Source of the DNA: Anaerolineae bacterium
Lineage (GTDB): Bacteria > Chloroflexota > Anaerolineae > UBA4142 > SHND01
Direction of reading: 5' to 3'
Length of the DNA: 64,000 nt
NCBI GenBank assembly: GCA_021463195.1
Contig: JAJTXZ010000018.1
Location: forward strand, 1-64,000
Positions 1 through 9,854 of this stretch are shown here, piece by piece. A program made the position numbers and the translations under genes. Below the pieces are notes generated by a model. The model was given only the letters and a program-made list of their open reading frames with translations. It was not told the origin of the DNA and searched no databases. The stretch's first letter is position 1. Each line of letters starts with the position of its first letter.

Positions 1-49
1 TACCACATCTCCTCTCCCGCGCACAACGTCCAAAGCGATAGGCTTTGAC

Positions 50-751
50 CTAGCGTTTGCGCGAGGTTCGACCTGTCGGAAACGCCAGGCGCGCCGCAAT
101 CGTTTCTTTTAACCTCTCCACGTCAATTCCTTGATCTGTCGTAAAGGCGATCGCCTCGCCGCGCCGCTTGACGCCCAGCTTGACATATACATTTCGCAGA
201 TGAAAGCGCACCGTGCTTGTCGCGATAGCCAATTGCGCCGCGATTTGCTGATTCGTCATCCCGCGTCGCAGCAACGCCAGGACCTGGACCTCGCGCGTCG
301 TCAAATCGCCCGAGACGCTTGGCGGATGTCGTATCCATTCCGCCATCTTGGCGGCAATATTTTGGCTGTACCACGTGCCGCCTGCAGCCACCGTTCGCAC
401 GGCTTCAACAATTTTCTCTGGTGGTTCGTTCTTGAGCGCATATCCTGCTGCGCCGCTTTGCAACATTCCGCGAACATATTCGTCATCTTTATTGGATGAA
501 AGCGCCAAAATGGGCGTTGCGTGTCCCCTTTGCCGCATCTCCGCTGCCACTTCCATTCCGCACACATCGGGCAAGCGCGATTCGAGCACAACGACATCGG
601 CTTGGAGCGAATAAACGAGTTCAAGCGCGCTCGTTCCATCTTGCGCTTCGCCGACCACCTCAAGCTCTGCGGCTTGCTCTAAAATTTTGCAAAGCCCAAG
701 ACGCGCTGGCACACTATGATCCACTATCAAGACCCGAATCGGCGCAACCAT
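50..751 (-). CDS. LuxR/NarL-type response regulator with atypical receiver
   Basis: A protein of about 233 residues with an N-terminal CheY-like receiver (about 5-120) and a C-terminal LuxR-type helix-turn-helix (about 150-210; LTTREVQVLALLRRGMTNQQ, then IATSTVRFHLRNVYVKLGV). The family regulates transcription after aspartate phosphorylation. The ATG at 751 is preferred over the open frame reaching 838, because homology begins at IRVLIVD and the extension is translated low-complexity DNA. Oddities: the phosphoacceptor position is Glu57 (VVLESRLP) instead of Asp, and the usual acidic pair reads Asp-His (VDHS). Lys107 is kept. It may therefore work without phosphorylation. No partner kinase is adjacent. 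Confidence 0.88.
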   Translation of the reverse strand: MVAPIRVLIVDHSVPARLGLCKILEQAAELEVVGEAQDGTSALELVYSLQADVVVLESRLPDVCGMEVAAEMRQRGHATPILALSSNKDDEYVRGMLQSGAAGYALKNEPPEKIVEAVRTVAAGGTWYSQNIAAKMAEWIRHPPSVSGDLTTREVQVLALLRRGMTNQQIAAQLAIATSTVRFHLRNVYVKLGVKRRGEAIAFTTDQGIDVERLKETIAARLAFPTGRTSRKR

Positions 752-761
752 ATTTTGCTCT

Positions 762-838
762 CTCGAAAATTGGACACAGATACCACAGAAGCCACAGATA
801 CAGGTTCCATCTGTGAAATCCGTGAAATCTGCGTCCAA
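762..838. repeat. degenerate CTGTGG/TTTCACG intergenic repeat
   Basis: On the minus strand this stretch reads as imperfect 9-11 bp units (GATTTCACG, GATTTCACA, TATCTGTGG, CTTCTGTGG). It lies just upstream of the regulator start, in the 323-bp gap before the radical-SAM gene. I see no clear promoter or terminator in the rest of that gap. Confidence 0.5.
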
Positions 839-1074
839 AAGATTTTCATTCGTCGGGAGTGAGCCATTGGTTCATTGAAAACTCCGTCCCAGCGAACCAG
901 CGAAATAGACCATCATCAAGACTCGAACAAATTGTACGCGCGAGGATGGATGGCAACAAATCTTTCGGACTCGCGCTGTGATTGACATTCGTTTTCAAGA
1001 GTGATAGCTTGAAGCGCAAGTCTGGCGCCGCGAGTCCAATTGACTTGCGGCGTTGCGATTTTTAGAAAGTGTGA

Positions 1075-3618
1075 ATGGCTATGGCAGAATCAAAACAACC
1101 TCGCCGCACCGACCGCGCGGACGCGAATTTGATCCGCGAAATTCCCGTTCGCAAACCAATCGCGGGCGAATCCGCGCTCGCGTCTGCCGTGAACGGAATG
1201 GTGCGCGAGGGCGACCTATATGAAAAATTATCGGACAACCGCGTCCACTGTTTTGCCTGCGCGCATCATTGCAAGATCAACGACGGCGGACGCGGCATTT
1301 GCCAAGTGCGCTACAACGTCGGCGGAACATTGTTCGTCCCGCGCGGTTACGTCGCCGCGCTGCAATGCGACCCCGTCGAGAAGAAACCATTCTTTCACGT
1401 ATTGCCGTCAAGCGACGCGCTGACGTTTGGGATGTTGGGTTGCGATCTGCATTGCGCGTATTGCTTTACAGGCGACACATGGGTTGTAACAGACCAAGGT
1501 CCGCAAACATTTGAAAAATTGTTCGAGTCAACAGAAAACATTCAAGCGCGAACCGATGCCGAAATTGCACTGCCAAATAATTTGCGCGCGATAACGGCAT
1601 CGGGCACGTATCGTCGCGTTGAAGCAATCTTTAAGCATACATATCGCGGTCAGATGCTCACGCTCAAGCCGTACTATTTACCCGCCTTGTGTTGCACGCC
1701 AGAGCATCGCGTCTTTGCGACGGATGATCCAAACTCTCCTCCCGAGAAGGTTGAAGCAAGACAGCTGACTCTGAAACACTATCTTGCAATTCCACGCCAG
1801 TTTGATTTTTCTTTAGCGCAAACCATTGACATTAGCGAGCTCTTGAGCGAACTTCAAGTCACGTATCGTGTTGCCTGGGATTTAACATTGGAACAACGTC
1901 AATGGATTGAAGAGGCGAGCGCTCAAGGAATTTCTGCGCGCGAGATTGGAGGAAAACTGGGTACCAGCGGCTCGTATATTCGTCATGTGCGCGGAAAATT
2001 GCGGAACGGACACGGGACTGACGCGCGTACGAGCGGTGTGCTTGTCGAAAATGAAATGCTTCGTTTTCCAAACGAACATCGTCCGGGCATTCCCGCAAAA
2101 ATAGCTCTTGATGAAAATCTCGCGCGTCTGCTTGGATATTACTGCGCAGAGGGTTCCGTTGTTCAAGACAAAAATCGTCCCAACAGCTTTTCAATCAGCT
2201 TTAGTTTTTCGTATCGGGAGCGCGGGCTAGCAGAACAAGTACAGTCGTTGCTCCAAACATGCTTTGGGGTATCATCGAATTTGGTCAAGCGTGAAACTAC
2301 GCTCGCAGTTGACGTATCCAAGTCATCTCTCGCGCTTTTCTTAAAGGAGCTGTGCGGGACACGCGCGACTGACAAGCGCGTGCCATACTATCTTTTTGAT
2401 GCGCCGCGCGAGATCGTTGCGGCATTTCTCGATGCCTATACTTCCGGAGATGGGCACCGCTATCAAAACGGCAAAGTCAGCGCAACTACAACTTCCACAA
2501 CGCTCGCGTATGGTGTTGCTTGGCTCGCGCTCAAATGCGGCTACCTCGCGTCCATCTACCAAACTGCGCCCTTGCCGCTTGGTTTCATTATGGGACGACT
2601 TGTCAGTCGCTCACCGCATCAGTATTCGGTTGTATGGTACGAGAACAGTAAGGTTGAACGACGCGTCATTGAAACAGCACAATATCATCTTGTTCCACTG
2701 CGTGAAATCGTCACGAGTGATTTCGATGGCGCTGTGTACAACATGCAGGTCGAGCAAGAACACAACTATCTCGCCAATTTTTTCCTTGTTTCAAATTGTC
2801 AAAATTGGGACATTTCGCAAGCGCTACGCGATCCCGAATCGGGACGTCCGCCGTCGTTAGTGACGCCGCAGCAATTGGTCGAAATCGGCAAAGAGCAAAA
2901 CGCGCGCGTGATTGCGAGTTCGTACAACGAACCGTTGATTACGAGTGAGTGGGCAGTCGAAATTTTTCGAGAAGCAAAACGCGCGGGATTTTTGTGCGCG
3001 TACGTTTCCAATGGCAACGCGACGCGCGAGGTCTTGGAATACATCAAGCCGTACGTGCGCGCATACAAGATTGATTTGAAATCCATGCGCGATAAAAATT
3101 ATCGCGCGCTCGGCGCGCCGTTGGAACACATTCTCAACGGCATTCGCATGGTTCACGAAATGGGTTTCTGGCTCGAAATCGTCACGCTCATTATTCCGGG
3201 TTTCAACGATTCGGACGATGAACTGCGCGACGCCGCGCAATTTATCGCATCGCTTTCAAAAGATATTCCATGGCACGTCACCGCGTTTCATCAAGATTAC
3301 AAAATGTTGGACAAGGACAGCACGACCGTGCGCGATTTATTGCGCGCGTGTGAAATCGGCAAAGAAGCGGGCTTGAATTTTGTGTATGCGGGCAATTTGC
3401 CGGGACGCGTGGGGCAATGGGAAAACACGTACTGTCCCAACTGTCACGTGGCATTGATTGAACGCTACGGCTATTTGATTACACAATATCGTCTGACCGA
3501 CGAAGGGACGTGTATAAATTGCGACACGGGCATTCCCGGAATCTGGCATGCTAACGCGCAAGACGTGCGTTTGGGCGCCCCGAATTTATGGCAGACGCGT
3601 CGCCCGCGCGCCGTGTAA
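1075..3618 (+). CDS. amrS: AmmeMemoRadiSam-system radical SAM enzyme AmrS with an intein
   Basis: The open frame encodes 847 residues; removing an intein (residues 130-574) leaves a 402-residue radical SAM protein. The N-extein has the Cys-rich start of this family (HCFACAHHC, then GICQVRYN) and ends GCDLHCAY; the C-extein resumes CQNWDISQA. Rejoined, they restore the Cx3Cx2C motif as C123, C127 and C575. Later family features are SSYNEPLITSEW, YKIDLKSM, the PGFNDSDDE segment and a C-terminal CPNC pair. AmrS belongs to the AMMECR1/Memo/radical-SAM trio, whose reaction is not settled; the two partners are not in this window. The start is ATG 1075, with a second ATG two codons later and only a weak ribosome site. 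Splicing is required for a normal enzyme. Confidence 0.9.
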   Translation: MAMAESKQPRRTDRADANLIREIPVRKPIAGESALASAVNGMVREGDLYEKLSDNRVHCFACAHHCKINDGGRGICQVRYNVGGTLFVPRGYVAALQCDPVEKKPFFHVLPSSDALTFGMLGCDLHCAYCFTGDTWVVTDQGPQTFEKLFESTENIQARTDAEIALPNNLRAITASGTYRRVEAIFKHTYRGQMLTLKPYYLPALCCTPEHRVFATDDPNSPPEKVEARQLTLKHYLAIPRQFDFSLAQTIDISELLSELQVTYRVAWDLTLEQRQWIEEASAQGISAREIGGKLGTSGSYIRHVRGKLRNGHGTDARTSGVLVENEMLRFPNEHRPGIPAKIALDENLARLLGYYCAEGSVVQDKNRPNSFSISFSFSYRERGLAEQVQSLLQTCFGVSSNLVKRETTLAVDVSKSSLALFLKELCGTRATDKRVPYYLFDAPREIVAAFLDAYTSGDGHRYQNGKVSATTTSTTLAYGVAWLALKCGYLASIYQTAPLPLGFIMGRLVSRSPHQYSVVWYENSKVERRVIETAQYHLVPLREIVTSDFDGAVYNMQVEQEHNYLANFFLVSNCQNWDISQALRDPESGRPPSLVTPQQLVEIGKEQNARVIASSYNEPLITSEWAVEIFREAKRAGFLCAYVSNGNATREVLEYIKPYVRAYKIDLKSMRDKNYRALGAPLEHILNGIRMVHEMGFWLEIVTLIIPGFNDSDDELRDAAQFIASLSKDIPWHVTAFHQDYKMLDKDSTTVRDLLRACEIGKEAGLNFVYAGNLPGRVGQWENTYCPNCHVALIERYGYLITQYRLTDEGTCINCDTGIPGIWHANAQDVRLGAPNLWQTRRPRAV
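1462..2796 (+). mobile_element. intein with LAGLIDADG homing endonuclease inside amrS
   Basis: A 445-residue in-frame insertion (host residues 130-574). Splicing motifs: block A at Cys130 (CFTGDTWV), block B TPEH at 208-211, and blocks F/G (YNMQVEQEHNYLANFFLVSN) ending at Asn574, followed by Cys575 as the +1 nucleophile. A two-motif LAGLIDADG endonuclease lies between (LLGYYCAEG 352-360 and FLDAYTSGDG 451-460, with acidic residues Glu359 and Asp459 in place). A helix-turn-helix-like segment sits before it (ISAREIGGKLGTSGSYIRHV). The penultimate residue is Ser573 rather than the usual His. Both endonuclease motifs look intact, so the element may still be mobile. Confidence 0.93.
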
Positions 3619-3719
3619 TGCTTGATAGAATCGGTAATTGGCGTAGAATAGACGCAACAATGCATTGATTGCCTGCACGCGCGGCGCCTTGTATTGCAAT
3701 CCAGCGAGCCGAATCTATT

Positions 3720-4877
3720 TTGGTCAATCCAACCCCCGTCGAATTGAATCCCTATCTCAAAGCGCGCGGCGAATCACAGCTGCGCGCGAAACATGGTTTT
3801 GAGCGCAAAGCGGGTTGGCGCTTTGGTTTAATCTTTGGCATTCTGGTTCTGCTCGCGGGCTATACGCTTGACGCCATTCAACAGCTCCAAGCGCATTCGC
3901 AATTTTGGTGGCTCTATTTCGCGTGGGCGCTTGTGACGCTGGCGCCGTTGGCGCTTTTGGCGGGCGGCATCAGCGGCTATGTCAACTGGCTGCTCAAGCT
4001 GCCAATCTGGATGGGCTGGACGTTCGCGGCGGGTTGGTGCGCGCTCAACATTCCGTTTACGCCAAGTCATCTCGCGTTCCAATGGCTCGATCCAACGCTG
4101 CGCGTCGCCGATGTCGCGCTGCCGCCGCGCAGCGTCAGCGACGCGTACGGCATGTTGGCAATGCTGAGCATCTTTGCAGGCAGCGCAGTCGGTCTGACGC
4201 AGACCGTTACTGTCGGCTGGGCGTGGGAACGCGCGACCAACGATTTGGAATTCACTTTGGGCAGTTGGATGGTTTTATTTGCCAGTCTGCCATTGGCGCT
4301 AGGGTTCGGCTTGATGATTGACCATTTCGCGCAGCAGCCCTTGCGCGCGCCGCTGCAAATGACACACGCGCTAATCGAAAGCGGCTTGAATGACCCATCA
4401 AATCTCGCCACGCCAACGCAAAATCTTGAGCGCGCGGTCGCGTATCGCGAGGGACAGCGTTGGCGCAATCTATTTACGTCTGAATATACGCTGCATCTCG
4501 CCGCGCGCGAACCCCAAACCAAAGATGAAACCTATATTGACGCATCGTTTGGCAATGGCAATCTGCTGCGCTGCCGCATCAGCGCGTTGGATGAATTTTC
4601 CGACGATTGCATAGATTTGAAAAAAGCGTACAGCGATTACATTTCGGAATTTTTGCGACAAGGCGCGTTCGAATGTCAGACCTGCGCGAGCGAAATTTCC
4701 GCGCAAGCGCGCGCGTGGCAGTCAACCAATGCGCGCACCCTAACCGCCGCTGATACAACGCGCGTTTTGCATCGCGCGGGCAGCGGCGTAAGCGTGCGCG
4801 TGCGCGCCGCCGACGGCGCGGAATTGGAATGTTTATTTTGGGGCGTCAATCCCATTCGCATCGCGGCATGTCAATAA
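3720..4877 (+). CDS. multi-pass membrane protein of unknown function
   Basis: Not recognised. About 385 residues with roughly five hydrophobic segments in the first half (starting GLIFGILVLLAGYTL, FAWALVTLAPLALLAG, IWMGWTFAAGWCALNI, LAMLSIFAGSAVGL and WMVLFASLPLALGFGLMI). A soluble C-terminal half of about 170 residues contains a CQTC motif. There is no ATG near the start; TTG at 3720 is chosen, and an in-frame TTG at 3669 would add 17 residues that look like translated spacer. Neither start has a good ribosome site. It ends 18 bp before enolase, so it may be co-transcribed with it. I infer no function. Confidence 0.65.
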   Translation: MVNPTPVELNPYLKARGESQLRAKHGFERKAGWRFGLIFGILVLLAGYTLDAIQQLQAHSQFWWLYFAWALVTLAPLALLAGGISGYVNWLLKLPIWMGWTFAAGWCALNIPFTPSHLAFQWLDPTLRVADVALPPRSVSDAYGMLAMLSIFAGSAVGLTQTVTVGWAWERATNDLEFTLGSWMVLFASLPLALGFGLMIDHFAQQPLRAPLQMTHALIESGLNDPSNLATPTQNLERAVAYREGQRWRNLFTSEYTLHLAAREPQTKDETYIDASFGNGNLLRCRISALDEFSDDCIDLKKAYSDYISEFLRQGAFECQTCASEISAQARAWQSTNARTLTAADTTRVLHRAGSGVSVRVRAADGAELECLFWGVNPIRIAACQ

Positions 4878-6188
<1,311 letters not shown>

Positions 6189-6190
6189 TC

Positions 6191-6298
6191 AGCGATTGGC
6201 GACTGGAGACTAGAGCGAACTCCTGATTCGTTTGTGGGGCAAGACCTTTCGGGTTTTCGGAAACTAGCCAGAAGACAATCTCTAGTCTCTAGTCTCGC
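6191..6298. repeat. heptad fold-back between eno and maoC, holding half a palindromic element
   Basis: The left arm carries GRGAYTR-type heptads (GCGATTG, GCGACTG, GAGACTA) starting a few bases after the eno stop. The right arm (6275-6298) carries the complement (AATCTC, TAGTCTC twice) and ends about 9 bp before the maoC start. Between them, 6211-6264 matches the left half and centre of the palindromic element at 39111-39204. Confidence 0.75.
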
Positions 6299-6306
6299 TT
6301 TGCACC

Positions 6307-6768
6307 ATGTCATTCACACCACGCGGCAAATATTTTCAAGATTTCCAAGTCGGCCAAGAAATCATTTCCGCCGGACGCACCATCACCGACGCGGACATTG
6401 TGAATTTCGCGGGTCTCACCTGGGACACCAATCCCATGCACACTGACGCCGAATACGGCAAGACAACCATGTTTGGCGAACGCATCGCGCACGGCATGTT
6501 GGGTTTGTCGTACGCCATCGGACTCATTTGGCAGTTGGGCGTCCTTGAAGGCACCGTCATTGCATTCCGCGAATTGGAAATGAAATTCAAGGGTCCATTG
6601 AAAATCGGCGACACAATGCGCGTCGTCGCCCAAATCAAAGAGACCAAGCCGATTCGCAGCGCAGGCGGCATCGTAAGCATTGAATTGCGCGTGTTGAATC
6701 AACGCGATGAAACTTTGTATCAAGGCAATATGACCGTCTTGGTCAAAGGACGCGACGCAAGCGCATAA
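6307..6768 (+). CDS. MaoC-family (R)-specific enoyl-CoA hydratase-like protein
   Basis: 153 residues forming a single hot-dog domain of the MaoC/(R)-hydratase type. The family hydrates enoyl thioesters, and the catalytic Asp/His dyad lies in the segment NFAGLTWDTNPMHTD, followed by the conserved FGERIAHGML. FKGPLKIGDTM and the C-terminal strand pattern also fit. The protein is cytoplasmic. It could serve fatty-acid or CoA-thioester metabolism; the true substrate is not visible. It is followed after 19 bp by an alcohol dehydrogenase in the same direction. Confidence 0.92.
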   Translation: MSFTPRGKYFQDFQVGQEIISAGRTITDADIVNFAGLTWDTNPMHTDAEYGKTTMFGERIAHGMLGLSYAIGLIWQLGVLEGTVIAFRELEMKFKGPLKIGDTMRVVAQIKETKPIRSAGGIVSIELRVLNQRDETLYQGNMTVLVKGRDASA

Positions 6769-6787
6769 ACATAACTCGAGGCGCGTA

Positions 6788-7783
6788 ATGCAAGCGCAAG
6801 TTTTATTCCAGCCCGCCCAAGTCGAAGCGAATCCTCTGACCTTGGATGAAATCGAAACGCCCGCGCCGCGCGCGCACGAAATTCGCGTTAAAATCTCCGC
6901 GTGCGGCGTGTGTCACACCGATTTGCATCTTGTGGAAGGCGAGATTCACCCCTCCCAAATGCCGATTGTGCCGGGGCATGAGATTGTTGGAACGATTGAG
7001 GCGCGCGGCGAAAACGCAAAGCGTTTTGAACTTGGAACGCGCGTCGGCGTGCCGTGGTTGAATTGGATTGATTCCGATTGCAAATGGTTTGGCGGCGACC
7101 GCGAAAATCTATGCGAAAATATTCGCTTTACGGGTTTTGACACGCACGGCGGTTATGCCGAATTTATTTGCGTGGATGAAAATTTCGCCTATCCCATTCC
7201 CGATGCGTTCGACGACGCGCACGCCGCGCCGCTATTGTGCGCGGGCGTCATCGGCTATCGCGCGCTGCGCTTGAGTGAAATCGAACGCGGCGAAAATATC
7301 GGACTGTTTGGATTTGGCGCAAGCGCGCACATCGTCTTGCAAATCGCGCGCCATTGGAACAAACGCGTTTTTGTTTTCACACGCGGCGCGGCGCATCAAC
7401 ACTACGCGCGCGCGTTGGGCGCAGCGTGGGTTGGCAATGCCAATGACGCGCCGTCGCAAAAATTGGACAGCGCGATTATTTTCGCTCCCGTCGGCGCGTT
7501 GGTCGTGCGCGCGCTGGAATTGAGCGAACGGGGCGCGACCGTCGTTCACGCGGGCATTCACGCCAGCGCGATCCCATCGTTCGATTATGCTTTGTTGTAT
7601 CACGAGCGCACGCTGCGCAGCGCGGCAAATTCGACGCGGCGCGATGTGGTGGAATTATTAGAGCTCGCGGCGCAGATTCCAATTCGCGTCGAAATTACCG
7701 CCTACGCGCTCGCCGACGCGAACCGCGCGCTGCAAGACGTAAAATATTCGCGCGTGAACGGCGCGGCGGTGTTGAAACTATGA
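6788..7783 (+). CDS. zinc-type alcohol dehydrogenase (MDR family, CAD2-like)
   Basis: 331 residues, medium-chain dehydrogenase/reductase. The GroES-like half has the catalytic zinc ligands Cys42 (CGVCHTDLH) and His64/Glu65 (PGHEIVG); the Rossmann half has GLFGFGASAHIV. The family oxidises alcohols or reduces aldehydes with NAD(P)H. The structural-zinc lobe looks eroded: where four cysteines are usual, only two remain (DCKWFGGDRENLC). The SDR-like fingerprint RENLCENIRFTGFDTHGGYAEF places it near the CAD2/AdhA-like subgroup. Its stop overlaps the next start (ATGA), so the DinB gene is translationally coupled. Confidence 0.9.
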   Translation: MQAQVLFQPAQVEANPLTLDEIETPAPRAHEIRVKISACGVCHTDLHLVEGEIHPSQMPIVPGHEIVGTIEARGENAKRFELGTRVGVPWLNWIDSDCKWFGGDRENLCENIRFTGFDTHGGYAEFICVDENFAYPIPDAFDDAHAAPLLCAGVIGYRALRLSEIERGENIGLFGFGASAHIVLQIARHWNKRVFVFTRGAAHQHYARALGAAWVGNANDAPSQKLDSAIIFAPVGALVVRALELSERGATVVHAGIHASAIPSFDYALLYHERTLRSAANSTRRDVVELLELAAQIPIRVEITAYALADANRALQDVKYSRVNGAAVLKL

Positions 7784-8295
7784 AAGAGTATATCCAATTT
7801 ATTTACGCGTATAACGCTTGGGCGAACCGACGTATTTTAGCCGCCTGCGAAAAATTATCGGCGGCGGAATTTCTGGCGGGGCAAGGCAGTTCCACCGCGA
7901 ACCCATCCATTCGCGATACGCTCACGCATCAGTTGAGCGCGCAAGAGTTGTGGCTCGCGCGCTGCAATGGCGTTTCGCCGACGCGTTTGCTCGACCCGCA
8001 AGACTTTGGCACGCTCGCATCGCTTTGTCAATATTGGGATGAGGTGGAACAACATACGCGCGCGTATACGCAGACGCTGGAAGACGATCTGTTGGCGCAA
8101 GAGGTCGCGTACAAGACAACCAAAGGCATTCCCTATACCGGCGCGCGTTGGCAGTTGTTGGCGCACCAAGTGAATCACGCGACGCAGCATCGCGCCGAAG
8201 TGGCGCTGCTGCTCACGCGCCTGAATCATTCGCCGGGCGATTTGGATATGCTCGTGTATATGCGGGAAAAAGCCCTCGGACGCGGCATTGACTGA
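7780..8295 (+). CDS. DinB-family protein (four-helix putative metalloenzyme)
   Basis: 171 residues of the DinB/YfiT-like four-helix-bundle superfamily, whose members bind a metal through three histidines and often act as thiol-dependent transferases. Seen: an N-terminal helix with YNAWANRRILAACEKL, His50 in RDTLTHQLSAQELW, and the C-terminal pair in HQVNHATQHRAEV. It overlaps the dehydrogenase by 4 bp, which suggests coupled translation. The substrate is unknown. A second, more distant DinB member lies at 28701-29165. Confidence 0.88.
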   Translation: MKEYIQFIYAYNAWANRRILAACEKLSAAEFLAGQGSSTANPSIRDTLTHQLSAQELWLARCNGVSPTRLLDPQDFGTLASLCQYWDEVEQHTRAYTQTLEDDLLAQEVAYKTTKGIPYTGARWQLLAHQVNHATQHRAEVALLLTRLNHSPGDLDMLVYMREKALGRGID

Positions 8296-8349
8296 CGCGA
8301 ATACGCCGCTCTAGTCATTTGGCTTGGTCAATGCTTTGTCTCTACTCTT

Positions 8350-9120
8350 ATGCTTGAACAACTCGACCTCACGCGCGCGCTATCCAAAGAAGAATATCGC
8401 GCGCGCATGCAGCCGCTCAAATTTGAAATGACCTTAATCGGACGCGCGGTGTTTGAAAGTCGGACGCCGGTCATTGTCGTGTTTGAAGGCATCGGCACGG
8501 CAGGCATGGGGCGCGCGATTTCCGAAGTGGTGACGCGTCTCGATCCGCGCGGCTATCGCGTCTGGCCAATCAATGCGCCGAGCGTACGCGAACTGCGGTA
8601 TCCGTGGATGCACCGTTTTTGGCTTTGCGCGCCCGCGCGCGGCGAACTTGCGATTTTTCACGGCAGTTGGTATCGCCGCGTCTTGATTGACCGCATCGAG
8701 AAAAATATTCCCAAACGCGCCTGGCGCGAGGCGTATCGCGATATTCAAGATTTCGAACGCACGCTCGCGGATGACGGCGTGATCATTCAAAAATTTTGGT
8801 TGCACATTGATAATGCCGAACAAAAACAGCGCATTAAAAAATTGCTCGCCAATAAAGCGCTGGCGTGGCGCGCGAGTTCCGAAGCGCAAAGCAGCGCCAA
8901 CCGTTATGACGATTTTACGCGCGCCGCCGAAGATATGTTCGGTCATACGCAAGCGGAATACGCGCCGTGGACATTGGTGAGCGGCCAAGAACGGCGCTGG
9001 ATGAATGTTCAAATTTTTGAAACGCTAAGCGCCCGCTTGAAACCATTTATCCAAAATCATTTGCCGCAGCTGACGCCATCAGAATTGGCAGAACAGCAAG
9101 CGCTCGACCAGGAAAATTGA
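8350..9120 (+). CDS. degenerate PPK2-family protein (probable non-catalytic partner)
   Basis: 256 residues, collinear with the next gene product throughout the kinase core, so it belongs to the polyphosphate kinase 2 fold. The catalytic positions are changed: the Walker A segment reads GIGTAGMG with Met53 in place of Lys and Gly49 in place of Asp, and IFHGSWYRR has His104-Gly105 where the neighbour has Asp104-Arg105. It is unlikely to transfer phosphate. Two-domain polyphosphate:AMP phosphotransferases have a comparable eroded N-terminal PPK2 domain. The conserved YAPWTLVSG tail fits that N-terminal type. I infer that it pairs with the downstream product. Confidence 0.85.
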   Translation: MLEQLDLTRALSKEEYRARMQPLKFEMTLIGRAVFESRTPVIVVFEGIGTAGMGRAISEVVTRLDPRGYRVWPINAPSVRELRYPWMHRFWLCAPARGELAIFHGSWYRRVLIDRIEKNIPKRAWREAYRDIQDFERTLADDGVIIQKFWLHIDNAEQKQRIKKLLANKALAWRASSEAQSSANRYDDFTRAAEDMFGHTQAEYAPWTLVSGQERRWMNVQIFETLSARLKPFIQNHLPQLTPSELAEQQALDQEN

Positions 9121-9121
9121 G

Positions 9122-9829
9122 ATGCTCGAAAATACCGACCTCGCGCAAAAACTCGATGACGCGACGTACAAAGAGCGCATGGACGCGCTGCAAAAACGTT
9201 TGCACACCCTCTGCTATGAGGTGTATCGCGCCCGCCGACCTGTGATCATCGTGTTTGAAGGTTGGGACGCGGCGGGCAAAGGCGGCGTCATTCGCCGCAT
9301 CGTTCAAGCGCTTGACCCGCGCGATTACATCGTCTATCCTATCGCCGCGCCCGAAGGCGAAGACAAGACGCGTCATTATCTCTATCGTTTTTGGCGGCGG
9401 CTTCCGCCCACCGGCCATTTCGCCATTTTTGATCGCTCGTGGTACGGGCGCGTGTTGGTGGAACGCATCGAAGGTTTTGCAAAGGAAAATGAATGGCAGC
9501 GCGCGTACCGTGAAATCAATGATTTTGAGCGCGAGTTGACCGAATTTGGCGCAATCCTCTTTAAATTTTGGTTGCATATTTCGGCGGATGAACAACTGCG
9601 CCGTTTCCAAGCGCGGGCGGCGGTGTTATATAAACAGTGGAAATTGACGGACGAAGATTGGCGCAATCGCGAAAAATGGGACGCGTATCACGCCGCGGTG
9701 AACGACATGCTCTTGAAAACATCGCTGCCTCACGCGCGTTGGAGCATCGTTCCCGCTCAAGATAAAAATTTCGGACGCGTCTTTACGTTGGAAACGATTG
9801 TAGAAAAATTGGAATTGGAATTAGCGTAG
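9122..9829 (+). CDS. polyphosphate kinase 2 family protein (catalytic half)
   Basis: 235 residues with an intact PPK2 core: Walker A GWDAAGKGG (Asp49, Lys53), FDRSWYGRVLVER (Asp104, Arg105) and the RRFQAR lid-type segment. The family moves phosphate between polyphosphate and nucleotides (AMP, ADP or GDP according to class). It starts one base after the preceding stop, so the two PPK2 proteins are made together. The pair resembles the two halves of a fused polyphosphate:AMP phosphotransferase, which makes AMP the best guess for the acceptor; the class cannot be fixed from sequence alone. Confidence 0.93.
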   Translation: MLENTDLAQKLDDATYKERMDALQKRLHTLCYEVYRARRPVIIVFEGWDAAGKGGVIRRIVQALDPRDYIVYPIAAPEGEDKTRHYLYRFWRRLPPTGHFAIFDRSWYGRVLVERIEGFAKENEWQRAYREINDFERELTEFGAILFKFWLHISADEQLRRFQARAAVLYKQWKLTDEDWRNREKWDAYHAAVNDMLLKTSLPHARWSIVPAQDKNFGRVFTLETIVEKLELELA

Positions 9830-9854
9830 CGGATAATAATTCACATTACGCAGC

